Counted from the stretch's first letter, positions 1 through 14,303 are shown. The stretch is DNA of 64,000 nt from Microbotryum silenes-acaulis (GCA_003665825.1 QPFY01000009.1:744001-808000); one strand, 5' to 3'. Translations and numbers: made by a program. The notes: generated by a model not told the origin, from the letters alone.

Positions 1-574
1 CCTGATTATCGTTCCTATTATGGTACTTGGGATTGAGCCTAGCGGCGTGTCATTCACTCCTTAGTCACTCAATCTCCCTACTTTACTAGTCTCTAATCTC
101 TCTCCTTATTAGCTTTACGCTTCACTTTCTAGCCTTTCGCGTCCGAAGGTTTCTAGGTATTAATATAATTATACTGTTACTGAAATCTACCAAATAAATA
201 AAAGTGTGTCTGGCCACTCTGTTCTCGTCCCTGTTCATTGGACTGAGTCGTGGTCATCATCAGATTCCACTTGAGAAAATTTCTGCGACACTTTCCTCCT
301 CATTCTTTCCGTGGCTGCCTGGTCCACGAGGTGGTTCGGTGTTTCCCCTATGATGAATATCTTTGTCTTTTCGGCCCAGTCCATCTGGGCTACATATGCC
401 TCCTGAAACGTTCCCATGAGCAGCGCCCTTCGGCTACACATGCGCGCGCGAAAATTAAAGCGAAGGCGCGTGAGAAGGCGTGCGACGGCGGGCGTAAAGC
501 CGGGGTTTGCCTGTTCCCGCTGTTCCCGCTGTTCCCGCTCGTGGCAGGCAACGCTCAACAGACCCGCACACACG
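1..574. other. Upstream region of ADE12
   Basis: No gene is supported here. The first ~230 bases are AT-richer than the rest and hold several stops in every frame. Around 509-539 the 9-mer gttcccgct is repeated three times in the presumed 5' leader of the adenylosuccinate synthase gene. The short open frames on both strands are low-complexity and overlap each other. Confidence 0.5.
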
Positions 575-2569
<1,995 letters not shown>

Positions 2570-3019
2570 AGAAAGATGTCTTTTTTTTATAGACTTGGGA
2601 GTTGCACTTCCTTGTTGGACGGTTCCTGTAAGGTTCGCGTCGTCTCGGGAGAGTTCGTTTTGATTTCTGGAAATAAGATGGGGGATGAGCAGGCTATGCA
2701 TTACGTTTGTCAAGGTGTGTTGCACGAATATGAGGGTTGAGATCGAGACGTGCAGCCAGAGCCGGGCGAGTTCTTGCGACCGCTGTGGTCGATCCCCACT
2801 TGGCTTCCGTACGCCCCCGTCATTCCGACACACACGCTTCGCATCTCGTGGCAGCACCTTGAAAAGCCCTCAACGATCCAAGTGACACATCGTACTTTAT
2901 CTACTCATCAACACTTCAATAGATCCGCTCCAAACACCCCCACTTGACTGGTTCCTGGACCCGTGACCTCCTCTGACGATCGCAACACGGCATCACCTCT
3001 ATTGCATCCCTCCTCGAAT
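2570..3019. other. Spacer between ADE12 and COX23
   Basis: About 450 bases with a T-run just after the ADE12 stop (likely 3' UTR) and then presumed promoter of COX23. No conserved reading frame is visible on either strand. Confidence 0.5.
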
Positions 3020-3626
3020 ATGACGACACCTCAGCCCACAGGCCAAGCACCGGGTTCTTACAACGATGCATTCCGAAGTCGATCAGCCGAGTCTGAATTC
3101 GCTGATCCGTGTGAGATTGCGAGGCAGGTACGTTCAGCTACTGAGCAGGCCTAGGATGTAGGGCTACGGACTGCGAGGATCAGTGACTGTTGGATCTTGA
3201 CGAATCAACTCCTCAGCAATCAATGAAATGCCTCGACCGGAATAATTACAACAAGGCTAAATGCACCGACGTGAGTCCCCACGAAACTCGTTACTTTCGA
3301 CGACTCGAAAACAGCCGAGAAGTGTCTCGTTCGCTGACGTGTAGCTGTATCTTGACGGGTTCTCACAGTTCTTTCAAGCAGTCAGTCATCAAGTATCGAG
3401 ATTGAAGCTCGGAATGTAACCTCATTTGCTGATCCGTTCTTGGGCGATCGTTGCGCCCTCTCTCCCAACACAGTATCGGGACTGCAAGCAGACATGGGTC
3501 CGTGCGGGTTTTTGGCCTGGGCTCTGCTTCTTCGTTGGCGGCATCGGTAGACTGACTTGCCATTTTGCCTCATCACAGCTCACTCAACGAAGAGAAGACA
3601 GGAGAGCGGGCAAGGACGTCGTTTGA
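3020..3626 (+). CDS. COX23: COX23-like twin-CX9C protein
   Basis: Small intermembrane-space protein of the CHCH family needed for cytochrome c oxidase assembly (family knowledge from yeast Cox23/CHCHD7). Five exons: 3020-3127, 3217-3270, 3369-3380 (12 nt), 3474-3497 (24 nt), 3579-3626; 81 residues. Phases agree throughout. The spliced protein has two CX9C motifs: CEIARQQSMKC and CTDFFQAYRDC. Around them are SMKCLDRNNYNKAKC and YRDCKQTW, which match Cox23 strongly. No classical presequence is seen, as expected for a MIA40 substrate. The second CX9C motif is assembled from three exons, so it is invisible in unspliced translation. The start at 3020 is preferred over an upstream in-frame codon at 2963 because it gives the usual length. 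Confidence 0.9.
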
Positions 3627-4006
3627 GGCGCGATATATACGGTCGCCGGTCGACGCGAAAATATCGACAATTCGGGGCCCGGGTCTAGGTTGATCTCGTC
3701 CCACCCCCAAAAAAGCATCACAAGAACATCCGTGTAGCTCGTCGGCTCAATCATACCATAACATATACCATACTTGCAAACATCATCACATCTCTCGAGC
3801 GTGCCAGGCAGAAAAATGGGACTACAATCGGAAGTGCTGAATGACAAGAAGAACCGCTGGTAGCTACATTTTTGGAGAACCACCTCTGGAGAACCACCTC
3901 GACACCAAAGAAAGGAGACAGGAACAAAAGAAGAAAATGGGTACTCGACTGAAACACCCCCGCGTTCTCTGAACACAAGCACAAACACATTTATCCCGCT
4001 CCTATT
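3627..4006. other. Convergent spacer COX23 / MBP1-like
   Basis: About 380 bases between two convergent genes, presumably both 3' UTRs. It holds an imperfect direct repeat containing tggagaaccacctc twice around 3880-3900. No gene is seen. Confidence 0.5.
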
Positions 4007-6567
4007 TTACTGAACGAACGAGCCATCCTTGACTTTGGACAAGAAGCCCGCGATCCTCGCCTGATCCATCGTCGACCCATCCGACTCCAACGCCGCGAAC
4101 AACGTCTCAAACATCGTATCGACCTTGTCCACGTCAACACCACAAACCTTGGCGACGATGCGTTGCAACTCGTTCTCCAACTCGATCTCCCCACCTTCAA
4201 GTCGACTGAGACGATTATCGAGCAGCCCCAACACGCGTTCGTACCAACCTTGCAAACGGATCAGGTGGATCAATTCTCGTTCGGATCCAGGGGCGGGTAG
4301 TTTAGGATCGGCATCGAACTCTACGTTGCTGCTGTTGGGCAATTGGACGCTCATTGGACCTCGGTAGGTGAAACTAGGGCCAGCAGCGACGATCGCTGGC
4401 GATCCATCGATCTCGGTCCTTCCTGTCCAGTCGAAATGGTCCTCTTCGTGAATCGCTCGTTTGAGGTTCCTGATCCGCGCATGTTGCGCATCGAGCGCAG
4501 CGGCCTTCTGTTGCCATTGATCCAACTCGCGGCGTTGGGCTTGTAGTTCTTTCGTGACCGAATGAAGATGGGTTTGCGTCGTTTGGAAATCTTCGGCCTT
4601 GCTTCCCAGTTCGGCTTTGAAGTCCGCTTCGAGCGACTTGATCATTGTTGTCAAGTTCTGCAACACCTCGTTCGAAGCGCGCGTAGGCGCACTCGAACCG
4701 GCGTTCTTGTTCGTCGAAGGCGTGGACCGTAGGGACTCAATAGCGAGTTCTCCTTCTGTTGCTTCGAGTCCGACACCATCGAGGCCAAAGTCCCCTGGTC
4801 GAAGACCGAGGTTGTTGGCTTTGCGCTTGTCTGCTCCAACGTCGATCAAGGCTCGTACCAAAGACCGATTACCGATACGAGCAGCGATGTTGAGCGCTGT
4901 GTCCCCGTGATTGTCTTGGGCATCGACGAGGTCCTGGAATCGACCGCCTTCGACGCGCGCGACGTACTCGAGCACGCTCTCCAGGTAATAGCGAGCCGAA
5001 CTGGCTCGACCCTTGACGCCGGCAACGAGGGCAGCGTGGTGCAGCACCGTTCGACCGGACTCGTCTATCGTTCGAAGACTGGGTCCGAGCACTTCAAGAA
5101 GAGCCGGGAAGGTGTCCTGGTCGCAATTATTGGTCACCAGCACCGCTCGAATCAACGCCGTCTCACCGACGTTGTTCCCCCGGAAGACGTCGGCACCAAA
5201 GTTGACGAGCGCTTTGGCGATCGTGATGCGGGCCAAGGCAGCAGCCCAATGCAGTGCGGTGTGCATGTTCTCGTCGATCGGCGTGTCGGGGTCGACGTCG
5301 GCCGGGAACCTCGACGCCAAGTTGGGAACGACGAGGCTGTTCTCGGGTTCCATGGCAAAGATCGATTTGAGCGTCGAGCGGTTACGATCGGTCCGACTCG
5401 GTTCCTCGGCCAGAGCCTGGTTCGACAGGGGCGCTGACGAAGAGCGCAACTTCCATTGCTCTTCGGGGTTGTTGGCAAAGACGTCGACGGGGCGAAGGGC
5501 ATGGCCGTTCGCTTGGCTCGTCGAGGCAGCCGCTTCCCGCCTCGGTCGCTTATTCTCATCCGAGACGATGGAGGCACGCGCCGAGGCACGCTTGCGGGTC
5601 GAGGGAGGGGCCGACTCGGATGTTTCAGACATCGTCTCTTGCTGGCGACGCGAGGCAGGGGAAGAGAATGCTCCTGGTGAGGATTGGGCGGCGGCGGCGA
5701 CATTGGCGGTTTGACGGTGAACAGGGGCGGAGGCGGAGGCGCTCGATGCACTGGGGCCAGCAGCGCCGAGAGAGTCGTAGCCTGGTGGGGGAACATAGTC
5801 GAACAGAGGCACGAGTAGATGCGTGACGCCATGCTCGTCCGACAGTTCTCGCGCTCGATGGTATGGGATCCTGGGAGGAGAGGAAATGAATCGGAGTCCG
5901 ATGCCAAGCGGGGAAGTGGTGGTAAGACGTGTCAGTCCAGCCAGTTCATGGGCCATCGCGGTCAGCGTGGATTAAAGTATGAAGTCTCACCAAGTCCCTT
6001 GATACCTTCCGTAGCCCCCCTGCACCTTTTCATGTACGCCGAGTGCAATGTCCTTTTCGAGAATCTTTGTCCGGTTCCCCTTGGGCACACCAGCTACCTT
6101 GAGGATCTGAGTCGCGTTGAGGTAGCTGTCGGCACGTCGGCGCATGACCCCGATGCCTCGAACCATCATCTCGTAGACGGGGACGGAGGAATAGACGGCG
6201 AGGCTGCGAAGTAGGAAGGGAACGTGGGAGGGTCAGGTCTTGGCAATCGGTCATGCGAGAACGGGGCACGTGTGGCCAAGCGGGGGAGACGGGAAGAGGC
6301 TCACTAGATGTGCGGGTTGTTCTGGACACTGTGATTGAGGAGGGATAAATGCATGGTCAGTTCGAGCACGGGAAAGGGGACTTAGCAATGGGCTATTCAG
6401 GAGTGCGGTGCAGGCGGAGCGACGCGTCCCCGCCCGCCTTCACCCTCGGCCCAGACGTGACGGCGCGTGTCATCGCATGGCAAATCGGCTTACTTTGGAT
6501 TCGGGAACGATTCTGCCGGTGCTGAAGCGGATGCCGAAGCATTCGCGTTCGCCCTAGCTGCAGCCAT
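4007..6567 (-). CDS. MBP1: MBP1-like APSES/KilA-N transcription factor with ankyrin repeats
   Basis: Sequence-specific subunit of an MBF-type G1/S regulator (family knowledge). Exons in transcription order: 6567-6494, 6328-6305 (24 nt), 6203-5991, 5870-4007; 724 residues, phases agree. The KilA-N/APSES domain spans roughly residues 30-125: [57 protein letters not shown], then [10 protein letters not shown] across intron 3. Ankyrin repeats follow in the middle ([47 protein letters not shown]). The C-terminal part is predicted helical with coiled coil ([15 protein letters not shown] onward). A well-conserved DNA-binding domain favours Mbp1/Swi4 over Swi6. The 5' exon (alanine-rich) is the least certain part. 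Two ACGCGT motifs flank exon 1. Confidence 0.9.
6422..6427. promoter_or_regulatory. Second ACGCGT, in intron 1 of MBP1-like gene
   Basis: A second ACGCGT lies in the first intron (6329-6493). With the copy at 6649 it brackets exon 1, which would suit autoregulation. ACGCGT is not rare in this GC-rich DNA (for example inside the WD40 coding sequence near 8435), so chance is possible. Confidence 0.3.
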
Positions 6568-7002
6568 CCTTTGCGTGTGCGGGTGGGTTTCGCTTCCGAA
6601 GGGGGATGGGTGGGACGCGGGGCCACAAGGGCTCGTGTCGCGACGTGAACGCGTAAATTGAGGAAAATCGGCGGGCGGCGCGAGACGACGGGAGAATGCC
6701 TGTGCTGAGAGGATCACGCGGAGACGGTTGGGCGCTGATCCGAGGAGACTGGTCTTGATGGTCTAGTCGATGTGGCTGCCGTGACTCGCTGTGTAGAGGT
6801 GGATGGGGTGAGGTGTCCAGACGCGAGGAGAAAGAGAGCGCGCATGTGCTCGACGCGCCCCAGGCCACGAGCAGGGCGGCAGAGCGGCGGCTGGCGGCGG
6901 AGGCAAGTCGCTCAGCGTTGGCTTTCGCAACGCCGAGGGCCGAGGCGCGAACCGAAACCGGAGAGGCGCACACGCAGGTCATCCTCCTACAGCCGTGCCG
7001 AC
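6568..7002. other. Divergent promoter region MBP1-like / WD40
   Basis: 435 bases between two divergent start codons. It holds the ACGCGT motif at 6649 and GC-rich sequence, and no supported gene. Confidence 0.5.
6649..6654. promoter_or_regulatory. MCB-type site ACGCGT upstream of MBP1-like gene
   Basis: Perfect palindromic ACGCGT, the known MBF binding core, about 82 bases upstream of the MBP1-like start codon and within the 435-base divergent region shared with the WD40 gene. Function is inferred from the motif and its position only. Confidence 0.4.
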
Positions 7003-8914
7003 ATGTCGCTCACCAAGTAACTTCGGACCTCGTCTATAATAAAGATTCCGTAATGACTCCCTCCCTCTCTGCTACCCCTCGCAGCGACACCAACAAGCTC
7101 TTCCAATCGGATGCCCAACACGCCCGGGCCGCGTACCGCGTCGCCAAAGCTCAGCTGCACGAAACCACAGGCAACCCCATCAAGCTCTCGACCGTACCTT
7201 TACGTGTCGTCGTGAAGCAGCATCCCATCCAGGGTCCAGAAGCTTGGGTCGCCGAGAGCGGCTTTGTTGTGCGCCGGCTCGACCTCGAGGTAGGTCGCTC
7301 CTTTCGACTCGATCCATGTGGGGGCAAGCTTCCGACAGAACGAGCAGAGTGCAGCCTCGCGTGGTGCTCATACCGTCTCTTCCTCAAAGCTAAACGGTCT
7401 CAGAGTCTCTCTTTCACAACTCTAGTCGGGAAGAACCAGGCAACTCTACCGAGGTCATCTCGGGCCCGTCACCTCGCTCGACTTTTATACCCCACCGGCG
7501 GCTTCCACCTCGACCTCGGCTAAAGGCAAATCACGCCAATTAATGATCAGTGGCTCGTGGGACAAAAGCGTCAGAGTATGGGACACAACAGTGAGTTATG
7601 GTCGAGCTCTTGGAGACTGCCCTTCAGGTGCTGGTGAAAAGTCACTTTTTCTCAAGAGGCCGATTGACGTGTCCACAGAACAAAAGCCTCCTCTCCACCA
7701 CGATCGCACACATCGACTTTGTAAAGTCCCTCGTCGTCATTCCAGAGCTGAAGCTACTATGTACTGGATCGTCAGACAAGGACATTCGGGTGTGGGACCT
7801 GTCCGTTCTCGACTCGTGGGACTTTGATTCGACGGATCGAGACGCCAGCACCTCCTCCAAGCCAGAGGATGAGCCCGAGAATGAGACCGAAAACGAGACA
7901 TCCACAAGTACCAACATAGAGCCTCAGCCCACATTGGCATCAACGGGAGCCGCACCACCCGCAGCGAAGAGTCTCAAACCTTTGCCGTTCCTCCTTTCGC
8001 TCAAAGGCCACACTCGACCGATCGAACGCCTGGCCTACTACCACGTTCAAACTTCTCGATCAAGCGACGGGTCCCGTAGTAAAGACGACGACGACGACGA
8101 CGAAGATGCCCCGAGGGAACGAACGGGGCACGTGGCACTCATCTCGGTCGACTCTCTTGGTGCGCTCAAGGTGTGGGAAGTCTGGCGGGATGAGCAGGGT
8201 CAGCTTCGAGGAGAGCTGCGCAGCGATACTCGACCGCACGAGATTGGGATTTACGATCTAGTCGTCGGTGATGGCGAGATCTGGACGGGTGAGTGATGAG
8301 ATCAGAGTGCGGTTGCAATGAGGTCGACCACTCATCATAGGAAAACTTTTCCATCTTGAGCAGCCTCGGCTGATAATTCAGTGCTTCTTTCGACGTTCGA
8401 TGCCTCCTCACCGTCCTCGGCTCCGATACCGACGACGCGTATCGTCCACCCATATCATCTTAAATCCGTTTTACCCCTCGGAATCGCCTTGCCAAACCTC
8501 AACTCATCGCACATCTTGACCGGCAGCGCCGACGAAGCTATCCGGATCCTCGACCTAAACTCGATCTCGCCTTCCTCCCATCCTCCTTGTCCGTGGTCCG
8601 GAATCCCATCTCCCGCTGATGAGAAGATGGTTGGTCTTGTACGACAAGTCGAAGGGCATTCGCACGACGTCGTCGATCTGCACGTTTATACCCAGGTTGG
8701 ACTTCCGGAACAAGGGGGTCGACTCGAGGCTTGGATCTTGAGTGCTAGTGTGGACGGGACATTGAGGAGATGGAGGTGGCCTGATGTGTTGATTTCACCT
8801 TCGAAGGAGGAGGAGAAGGTTTTGGTGGAGGTCGAGAAGGAGGAGACGAAAGGCGAGTCGCTGTTGACTGCGGAGGAAGAAGCTGAGCTGGAGGCTCTCA
8901 TGACGGATGATTAG
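7003..8914 (+). CDS. WD40-repeat protein, function unknown
   Basis: Five exons: 7003-7016 (14 nt), 7085-7289, 7426-7590, 7679-8288, 8382-8914; 508 residues, phases agree. WD repeats are clear: LYRGHLGPVTSLDF with ISGSWDKSVRVWD (about residues 80-125), CTGSSDKDIRVWDL, SLKGHTRPIERLAYY with GALKVWEVW, HILTGSADEAIRILDL, and VEGHSHDVVDLHVY with ILSASVDGTLRRWRW. An acidic/Thr-rich insertion rich in PENET repeats follows the second clear repeat, and a run of aspartates (near 8086-8103) lies between repeats. The C-terminus is strongly acidic. I do not recognise a specific orthologue. A propeller-type scaffold is the safe statement. Confidence 0.85.
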
Positions 8915-9186
8915 TCAGGCACCTGTTGAGGAATGGTAATATTTTGAAACAGAAAGCGATGCCCACGAATTTATCTTGAGACGCACCGAAGAGGAAAATC
9001 CTATCTGAGCCGAGCCGACGGCATACCGATGTTGTCTCACCCAGTTCTCCGCCGAAAGCTATTACACGGCTTGACTCGAAACGAAGTGATCGCGCTCGTC
9101 GTTGGCTCCGCTCCTTCGCAACGACGCGACTCCCGCTTTCGAGACCTCTACCTCTCCCCACCCGCTTGGATAGTACAAATACAAAG

Positions 9187-11432
9187 ATGGTCGCTCCTAC
9201 GATGGCCGAGGCCATGCCTACGATTCTCGTTCTTGACTTCGGGTCAGTAGTTGCGACATGATCGTGTACGAACTTGCGAGAGAGGGGCTGACTTGATCGC
9301 TCTTCTTCCCCGCCTTTCGCGATTCGACGCTGCTCGGTTGATCTGTGAACGTGTGCCAACAGATCTCAGTACTCGCACTTGATCACTAGAAGATGTCGGG
9401 AACTCAACGTCTATTGCGAGATGTTGCCTTGCACCCAGAAGATGGCCGACCTCAAGTGGAAGCCCAAGGGTGAGCGAACGACGCCTCGATTCGTGCAGCT
9501 CGACCCGAAGACCAGCTTTCGGATTCCTGAGCAAGGTCTTTGGGTGGTGTACGAAGTGGCGTGGGGCATCATCGTGTCATGATCTATACTGAACCAAAAA
9601 TTGTTTAATTTGAGTGATAGGTATCATCCTGTCCGGCTCGCCCTACTCGGTCTACGATAAGGATGCGCCGCGTGTCGACCCCGCCGTCTTCAGCTACGGC
9701 ATGCCCGTTCTCGGCATCTGCTACGGTCTCCAGGTCAGTCGCGTCCCGAGTCCTCGTGGAAGACCTCAGGAACTAACGGAAAACCTCTGTCTTTGCTGCT
9801 AGGAAACCGGCCACTACCACGGCGCCACGGTCCAACCTTCGGAGCACCGCGAGTACGGCGAGGCCAAGATTGAGATCGTCAAGCAGCCCGCCGGTGCTTC
9901 GCCGCACATGGACAAGCTCTTCGAAGGCATCGCCAGTGGAAGTCAGGTAATACAACTCCGTTGCATTTCACACTTTTAAGAAAAGGATCACTCACGCTTT
10001 CGGGGATATTGACAGGTCTGGATGTCCCACTCGGATCGTCTCCACTCGCTCCCCGAAGGGTTCTCCATCATCGCTACGACCGACAACGCTCCCTTTGCCG
10101 CCCTCGCCCACATCGAGAAGCCCATCTATGGCGTTCAGTTCCACCCCGAAGTCACCCACAGTCTCTGCGGTCGCGAGGTTATCGAGCGATTCGTCATCAA
10201 CATTTGCGAGTGCAAGCGGGAATGGACCATGGTCAGTACCGCATCGGTCATCACCACTAGGAAGAATATTCACTCGAGGCTGAAAAGTAAATGCGAGACT
10301 ACAGGACGCTTTTGTCGACAAGGAGATCCAGCGAATCCGAGATCTCGTCGGCCCAAAGGGTCAAGTTATCGGTGCCGTCTCGGGTGGTGTCGACTCGTCG
10401 GTCGCGGCCAAGCTGATGCACGAGGCGATCGGCGACCGCTTCCACGCCATCATGGTCGACAACGGTGTCTTGCGCATGAACGAGGCTTCTCAAGTGCACA
10501 AGATGCTGTGCGAAGACCTCGGCGTCAATTTGACTGTCATTGACGCGTCCGATCGATTCTTGGACAAGCTCAAGGGCGTCAAGGATCCGGAGAAGAAGCG
10601 CAAGATCATTGGCAACACCTTTATCGAGGTCTTTGAGGAGGAGGCCGCTCGTTTGGAGAAGGCGGTCAAGGATACGGGTGCCGAAGGAGGAGAGATCGAG
10701 TGGTTGTTGCAGGGTACCTTGTACCCCGACGTGATCGAATCGATCTCGTTCAAGGGTCCGAGTGCGACAATCAAGACCCACCACAACGTCGGTGGCTTGC
10801 TCGAAAACATGAAACTCAAGTTGATCGAACCTCTGCGAGAACTCTTCAAAGGTACGTTTTGCGGCGTGACTTATTGGCTTGGCGCTCAAAACCTCTCAAC
10901 TAATGAGGATGCTCACGGTGGGACGAACAGATGAGGTCCGCGCCCTCGGCCGACTATTGCACATCCCCGCCCACCTCGTTGGCCGACACCCCTTCCCTGG
11001 ACCGGGCCTTGCCATCCGTATCTTGGGTGAAGTCACTCGCGAACAAGTCAAGATCGCCCAACACGCCGACTTGATCTTCATTGAGGAGATCCGCGCCGCT
11101 GGATTGTACGATCAGATCGCTCAGGCTTTCGCGGCATTATTGCCCGTTCGTGCTGTCGGCGTCCAGGGCGACCGAAGGACATACGACCAGGTCATTGCTC
11201 TGCGAGCTGTGGCTTCGGAAGATTTCATGACCGCCGATTGGTTCGACTTCCCCCCTGCTGTGCTGCGCAAGATCTCGTCGCGCATCACGAACGAAGTTAA
11301 CGGCGTTGTGAGCCCTCTCGGATCTTTTGACCTATATTCTTCGACTCAACACTAATCCTATTCAATTTCCCACAGAACCGATGCGTGTACGACATCTCGA
11401 GCAAGCCCCCTGGCACCATCGAGTGGCTTTAG
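9187..11432 (+). CDS. GUA1: GMP synthase (glutamine-hydrolysing)
   Basis: Converts XMP to GMP using ATP and glutamine. Eight exons: 9187-9242, 9363-9469, 9621-9733, 9803-9946, 10016-10231, 10305-10851, 10931-11307, 11376-11432; 538 residues, standard length. The N-terminal class I glutamine amidotransferase shows [17 protein letters not shown], the nucleophile elbow VLGICYGLQ (catalytic Cys), and the His-Glu of YGVQFHPEV. The ATP-pyrophosphatase domain has the P-loop [13 protein letters not shown]. The C-terminal dimerisation domain has [31 protein letters not shown] and the ending KPPGTIEWL. The start ATG is the first of several close in-frame ATGs, so the first few residues are uncertain. 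Confidence 0.96.
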
Positions 11433-11982
11433 AGCGCCCGCCAAAAAAGGCGCGATTGTCCTTCTTAATTGTTAGAGCGTTGTTCATTTCTAAACTTGAC
11501 TAGATTCACCCACAAATCCCCCTTGTATTGCCAGCACTATTCTCGAGTACCAACATATCCGCGTGCAACCCGCTTTACCGATATAATTTTCGCAACTGCA
11601 TTACCCCTGCAGGCGGTTAATGTGCACCGCCATGACGCCGCCACGTGCGGCCGACCCCGCGGTTGTTGAGTCACGGCAGCGGAAAAAAAAAACGGGCGGC
11701 GCATATTGGCGCGCGACGCGTCGTCGGAGAGCGGGCGCGTCGGGAAGGTTCAGCCAGCTAGTTTAGCCAGGATCGCGATGCACGATGAAATGAAAGGCTG
11801 GGTGGCAGTGTTGCCTCCTCTAACAGGTCCGACACCCGATACGTCCCTCCTCCATCCCCTTCTACCTCGACGACCTTGCTTCGACCTACCCGGCTTCTCT
11901 CACCCACGGTCGATTTTAGGAGACTCCTTCCGTCTCTCGCACCTCGATCGCACTCCGGAATTCCGCCTGCGCTGCAACCGCC
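11433..11982. other. Intergenic region upstream of the GH5 gene
   Basis: 550 bases. Contains a run of about ten A near 11682-11691 followed by GC-rich sequence with alternating CG (11695-11730). It is the presumed promoter of the secreted hydrolase. No gene is seen. Confidence 0.45.
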
Positions 11983-14303
11983 ATGTTGACACCTCGCGTC
12001 GTCGTCTTGACATTGGCCTATTCGGCGCTGCGATGGACCGCTCTGCCCCAAGACCTTTCTTCCTCCTCTTCTTTACGGTCTTCATTCTTCGTCTCGGCCC
12101 ATTCGGGTCCTTCGTCAGGGACAGCTCATGATGCAGCTGCTGCAGCAGCAGCTGGTCGTCCGGCGCACGAGAACGACGTCTATGCTGCGGCGGATGGGGA
12201 ATCACTTTCGTCGGTCTACGAGCGTGCAGCTTGGGTCGATGAAGGTGACCTCCCACAAGATGAACAGTTTATGATTGGAGGTGATAGTGTTCTGAGGAAT
12301 TTGGGTCACGTTGGGTCCATGTTGGATAATGAAGGGAGTGGGGGCGATCTGGATAAACGATGGCCACCGAATCCTAAATGGACGTTGAGGAAATCTCCCG
12401 CGGCGACGACACCTTCCCGAACGACGACAAAGGGCAATCCTGCCACTCCTGTGGTACCTCAAGCTACTACAACGACAACGACGACAAGAACCACGACCAC
12501 GACACCAAGAACGACCACCTCGACTTCGACGACCTCGGCTTCGACGACCCCGGTGCAAAGCCCCAGTGTCACAACGACGGCAACGGGGTACACTCTTCCC
12601 AAACCTCCTTCGTCGACATGCGGGGCTCCTTATTATAGCAACACGGCTGGGGGTGTAATTTATGGTGCGAGAATAGGGAACGTCGCATGGCGAGCTGTGC
12701 CGACTTCGTTCGTCAAGAGGAATGGTGCTTATTTGACTCTCGATGGAAAAGGGTACCGGATCGTTGGACCGAGTACGTGGAAGCTACGCTGTATTGTTCA
12801 GCAGCTTGAAGGGCTTACATTTCACTTGGTTCTCTTCCTTCAGATGCTTACTGGCTCGGCTTGGACGAGAACGTCAACTACGGGATCAGCTACCCGGACA
12901 AGAGTCGAATCAGAGAGGTGATGGCCGTAACGGTTGCTTTGGGCGGCAACACGATTCGCTCGCATTCGTTGGGTGTCAGGTAAGTCTTAGAATCAAGATC
13001 TTGCTCTTCTTGATCTCTACTGACGTTGTTTATGCTTCTTTTCGCCAGCACTGGCAACTCGTTGAGTGTCTGGCCTAACGCTTACAGTACCAACTTAAAG
13101 GCTGTGGGTCTGGGCGGCTTGAATCGCCATGGTTTTTGTTGCGGATGCTGAGTAAGGGGTCGTCTTCCTATTCAGTTCGATACTATTGACTATGCGATCT
13201 ACGCTGCTAGAGCTTATGGCCTTCGGTTGATCATTCCGTTCACGGGTGAGTTCATCTTCTCGCCTCGCGGTTGTAACTGGAGCAGATGAACTGACTTCGC
13301 GTTGTACCACATTCCGGGCTTTAGATCAATATACGTATTGTATGCGCGACCGTAGCGTCATTTCGCCATCCGTTTCAATGCTAATAAATATTTTCACTTC
13401 TGCACCCAGACCATGGAGGCAAATACGACTTTATAAGGTCCGTCTGGGATAGATCATAACTGCGCAGCGTATCTCCGTGCAATCCCCCAATGACCTCGCT
13501 GCCTTTGGTATTACAGGTGGGCCGGAGGGGACACCTCGGACGGCAACTCGTTCTATTGGAACTCGGACGTCGTGAAGATTTTCAAGGACTACATCAAAAT
13601 GTATCTGAACCACGTCAATACCTACACCGGAGTCGCATTCAAGGACGATCCGACGATCTTGGGCTGGGAGACCGGAAACGAGTTCGGCGCTTACATGCTT
13701 GGTGCGGGCGCGCCTCCCGCGACCTGGACGTCCAACATCGCCTCTTATATCAAGTCAATTGCACCGAACCATCTCATTTTTGATGGCACCAATGGCCTCG
13801 TCGACTCGAGCGGGTTCCTCCGAAACACCGGTGTGTCGGTCGCCAACGTTGACGTCGTGACCGACCATTTCTATCCGGCACTCGACTGGCTTTTGTCCAA
13901 GGACCAGACGATGATGGGATCCTATTCGAAGAGCTTCTTTGTCGGTGAACTGGACTGGACGGGAATGAAAGGGGGATCGGATATGGCGTCGTTCTATTCG
14001 ACGATCGAGAGTTGGGGCTCGTCCGGATCGATGGCATGGAATCTTATGTCCCGCGATGGACAGTGCTGCAACTGGATCTATCATGTACGCCCCATTCGGC
14101 CAGATTCAAGCTCTCAAAATTTTTACTGACAGTTTACCTCATTACAGAACGATGGTTACTCGATTTACTACCCGAACGGACACACCCAAGCCGAGCAAGC
14201 TTCGCTGCTCGCGTTGGCGCAGCACTGGCATCGCATGCGTGGCCTAACACCCCCTACCGTGCTGGCCGCGGTGGCCTGTCCTCAACTGCCTATCCCTTCA
14301 TAG
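11983..14303 (+). CDS. Secreted glycoside hydrolase family 5, endo-beta-mannanase-like
   Basis: Likely extracellular polysaccharide hydrolase, best matched to fungal GH5_7-type mannanases. Eight exons: 11983-12772, 12844-12979, 13049-13103, 13176-13245, 13325-13339 (15 nt), 13410-13437 (28 nt), 13517-14084, 14148-14303; 605 residues, phases agree. The N-terminus is a plausible signal region (TPRVVVLTLAYSAL). About 200 residues follow that are not catalytic, ending in a long Thr/Ser linker (residues ~160-205). The catalytic domain begins near CGAPYYSNTAGG and shows GGNTIRSHSLG, IDYAIYAARAYGLRLIIPF, DQYTYYHGGKYDFIRWAGG, the acid/base Glu in LGWETGNEFGAY and the nucleophile Glu in FFVGELDWTG. 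No carbohydrate-binding module was recognised before the linker. The substrate is inferred. Confidence 0.85.

Noticed and set aside
5819..6214. Plus-strand frame across the MBP1-like 5' exons
   Set aside because: Overlaps the well-supported KilA-N exons on the opposite strand and has no protein character.
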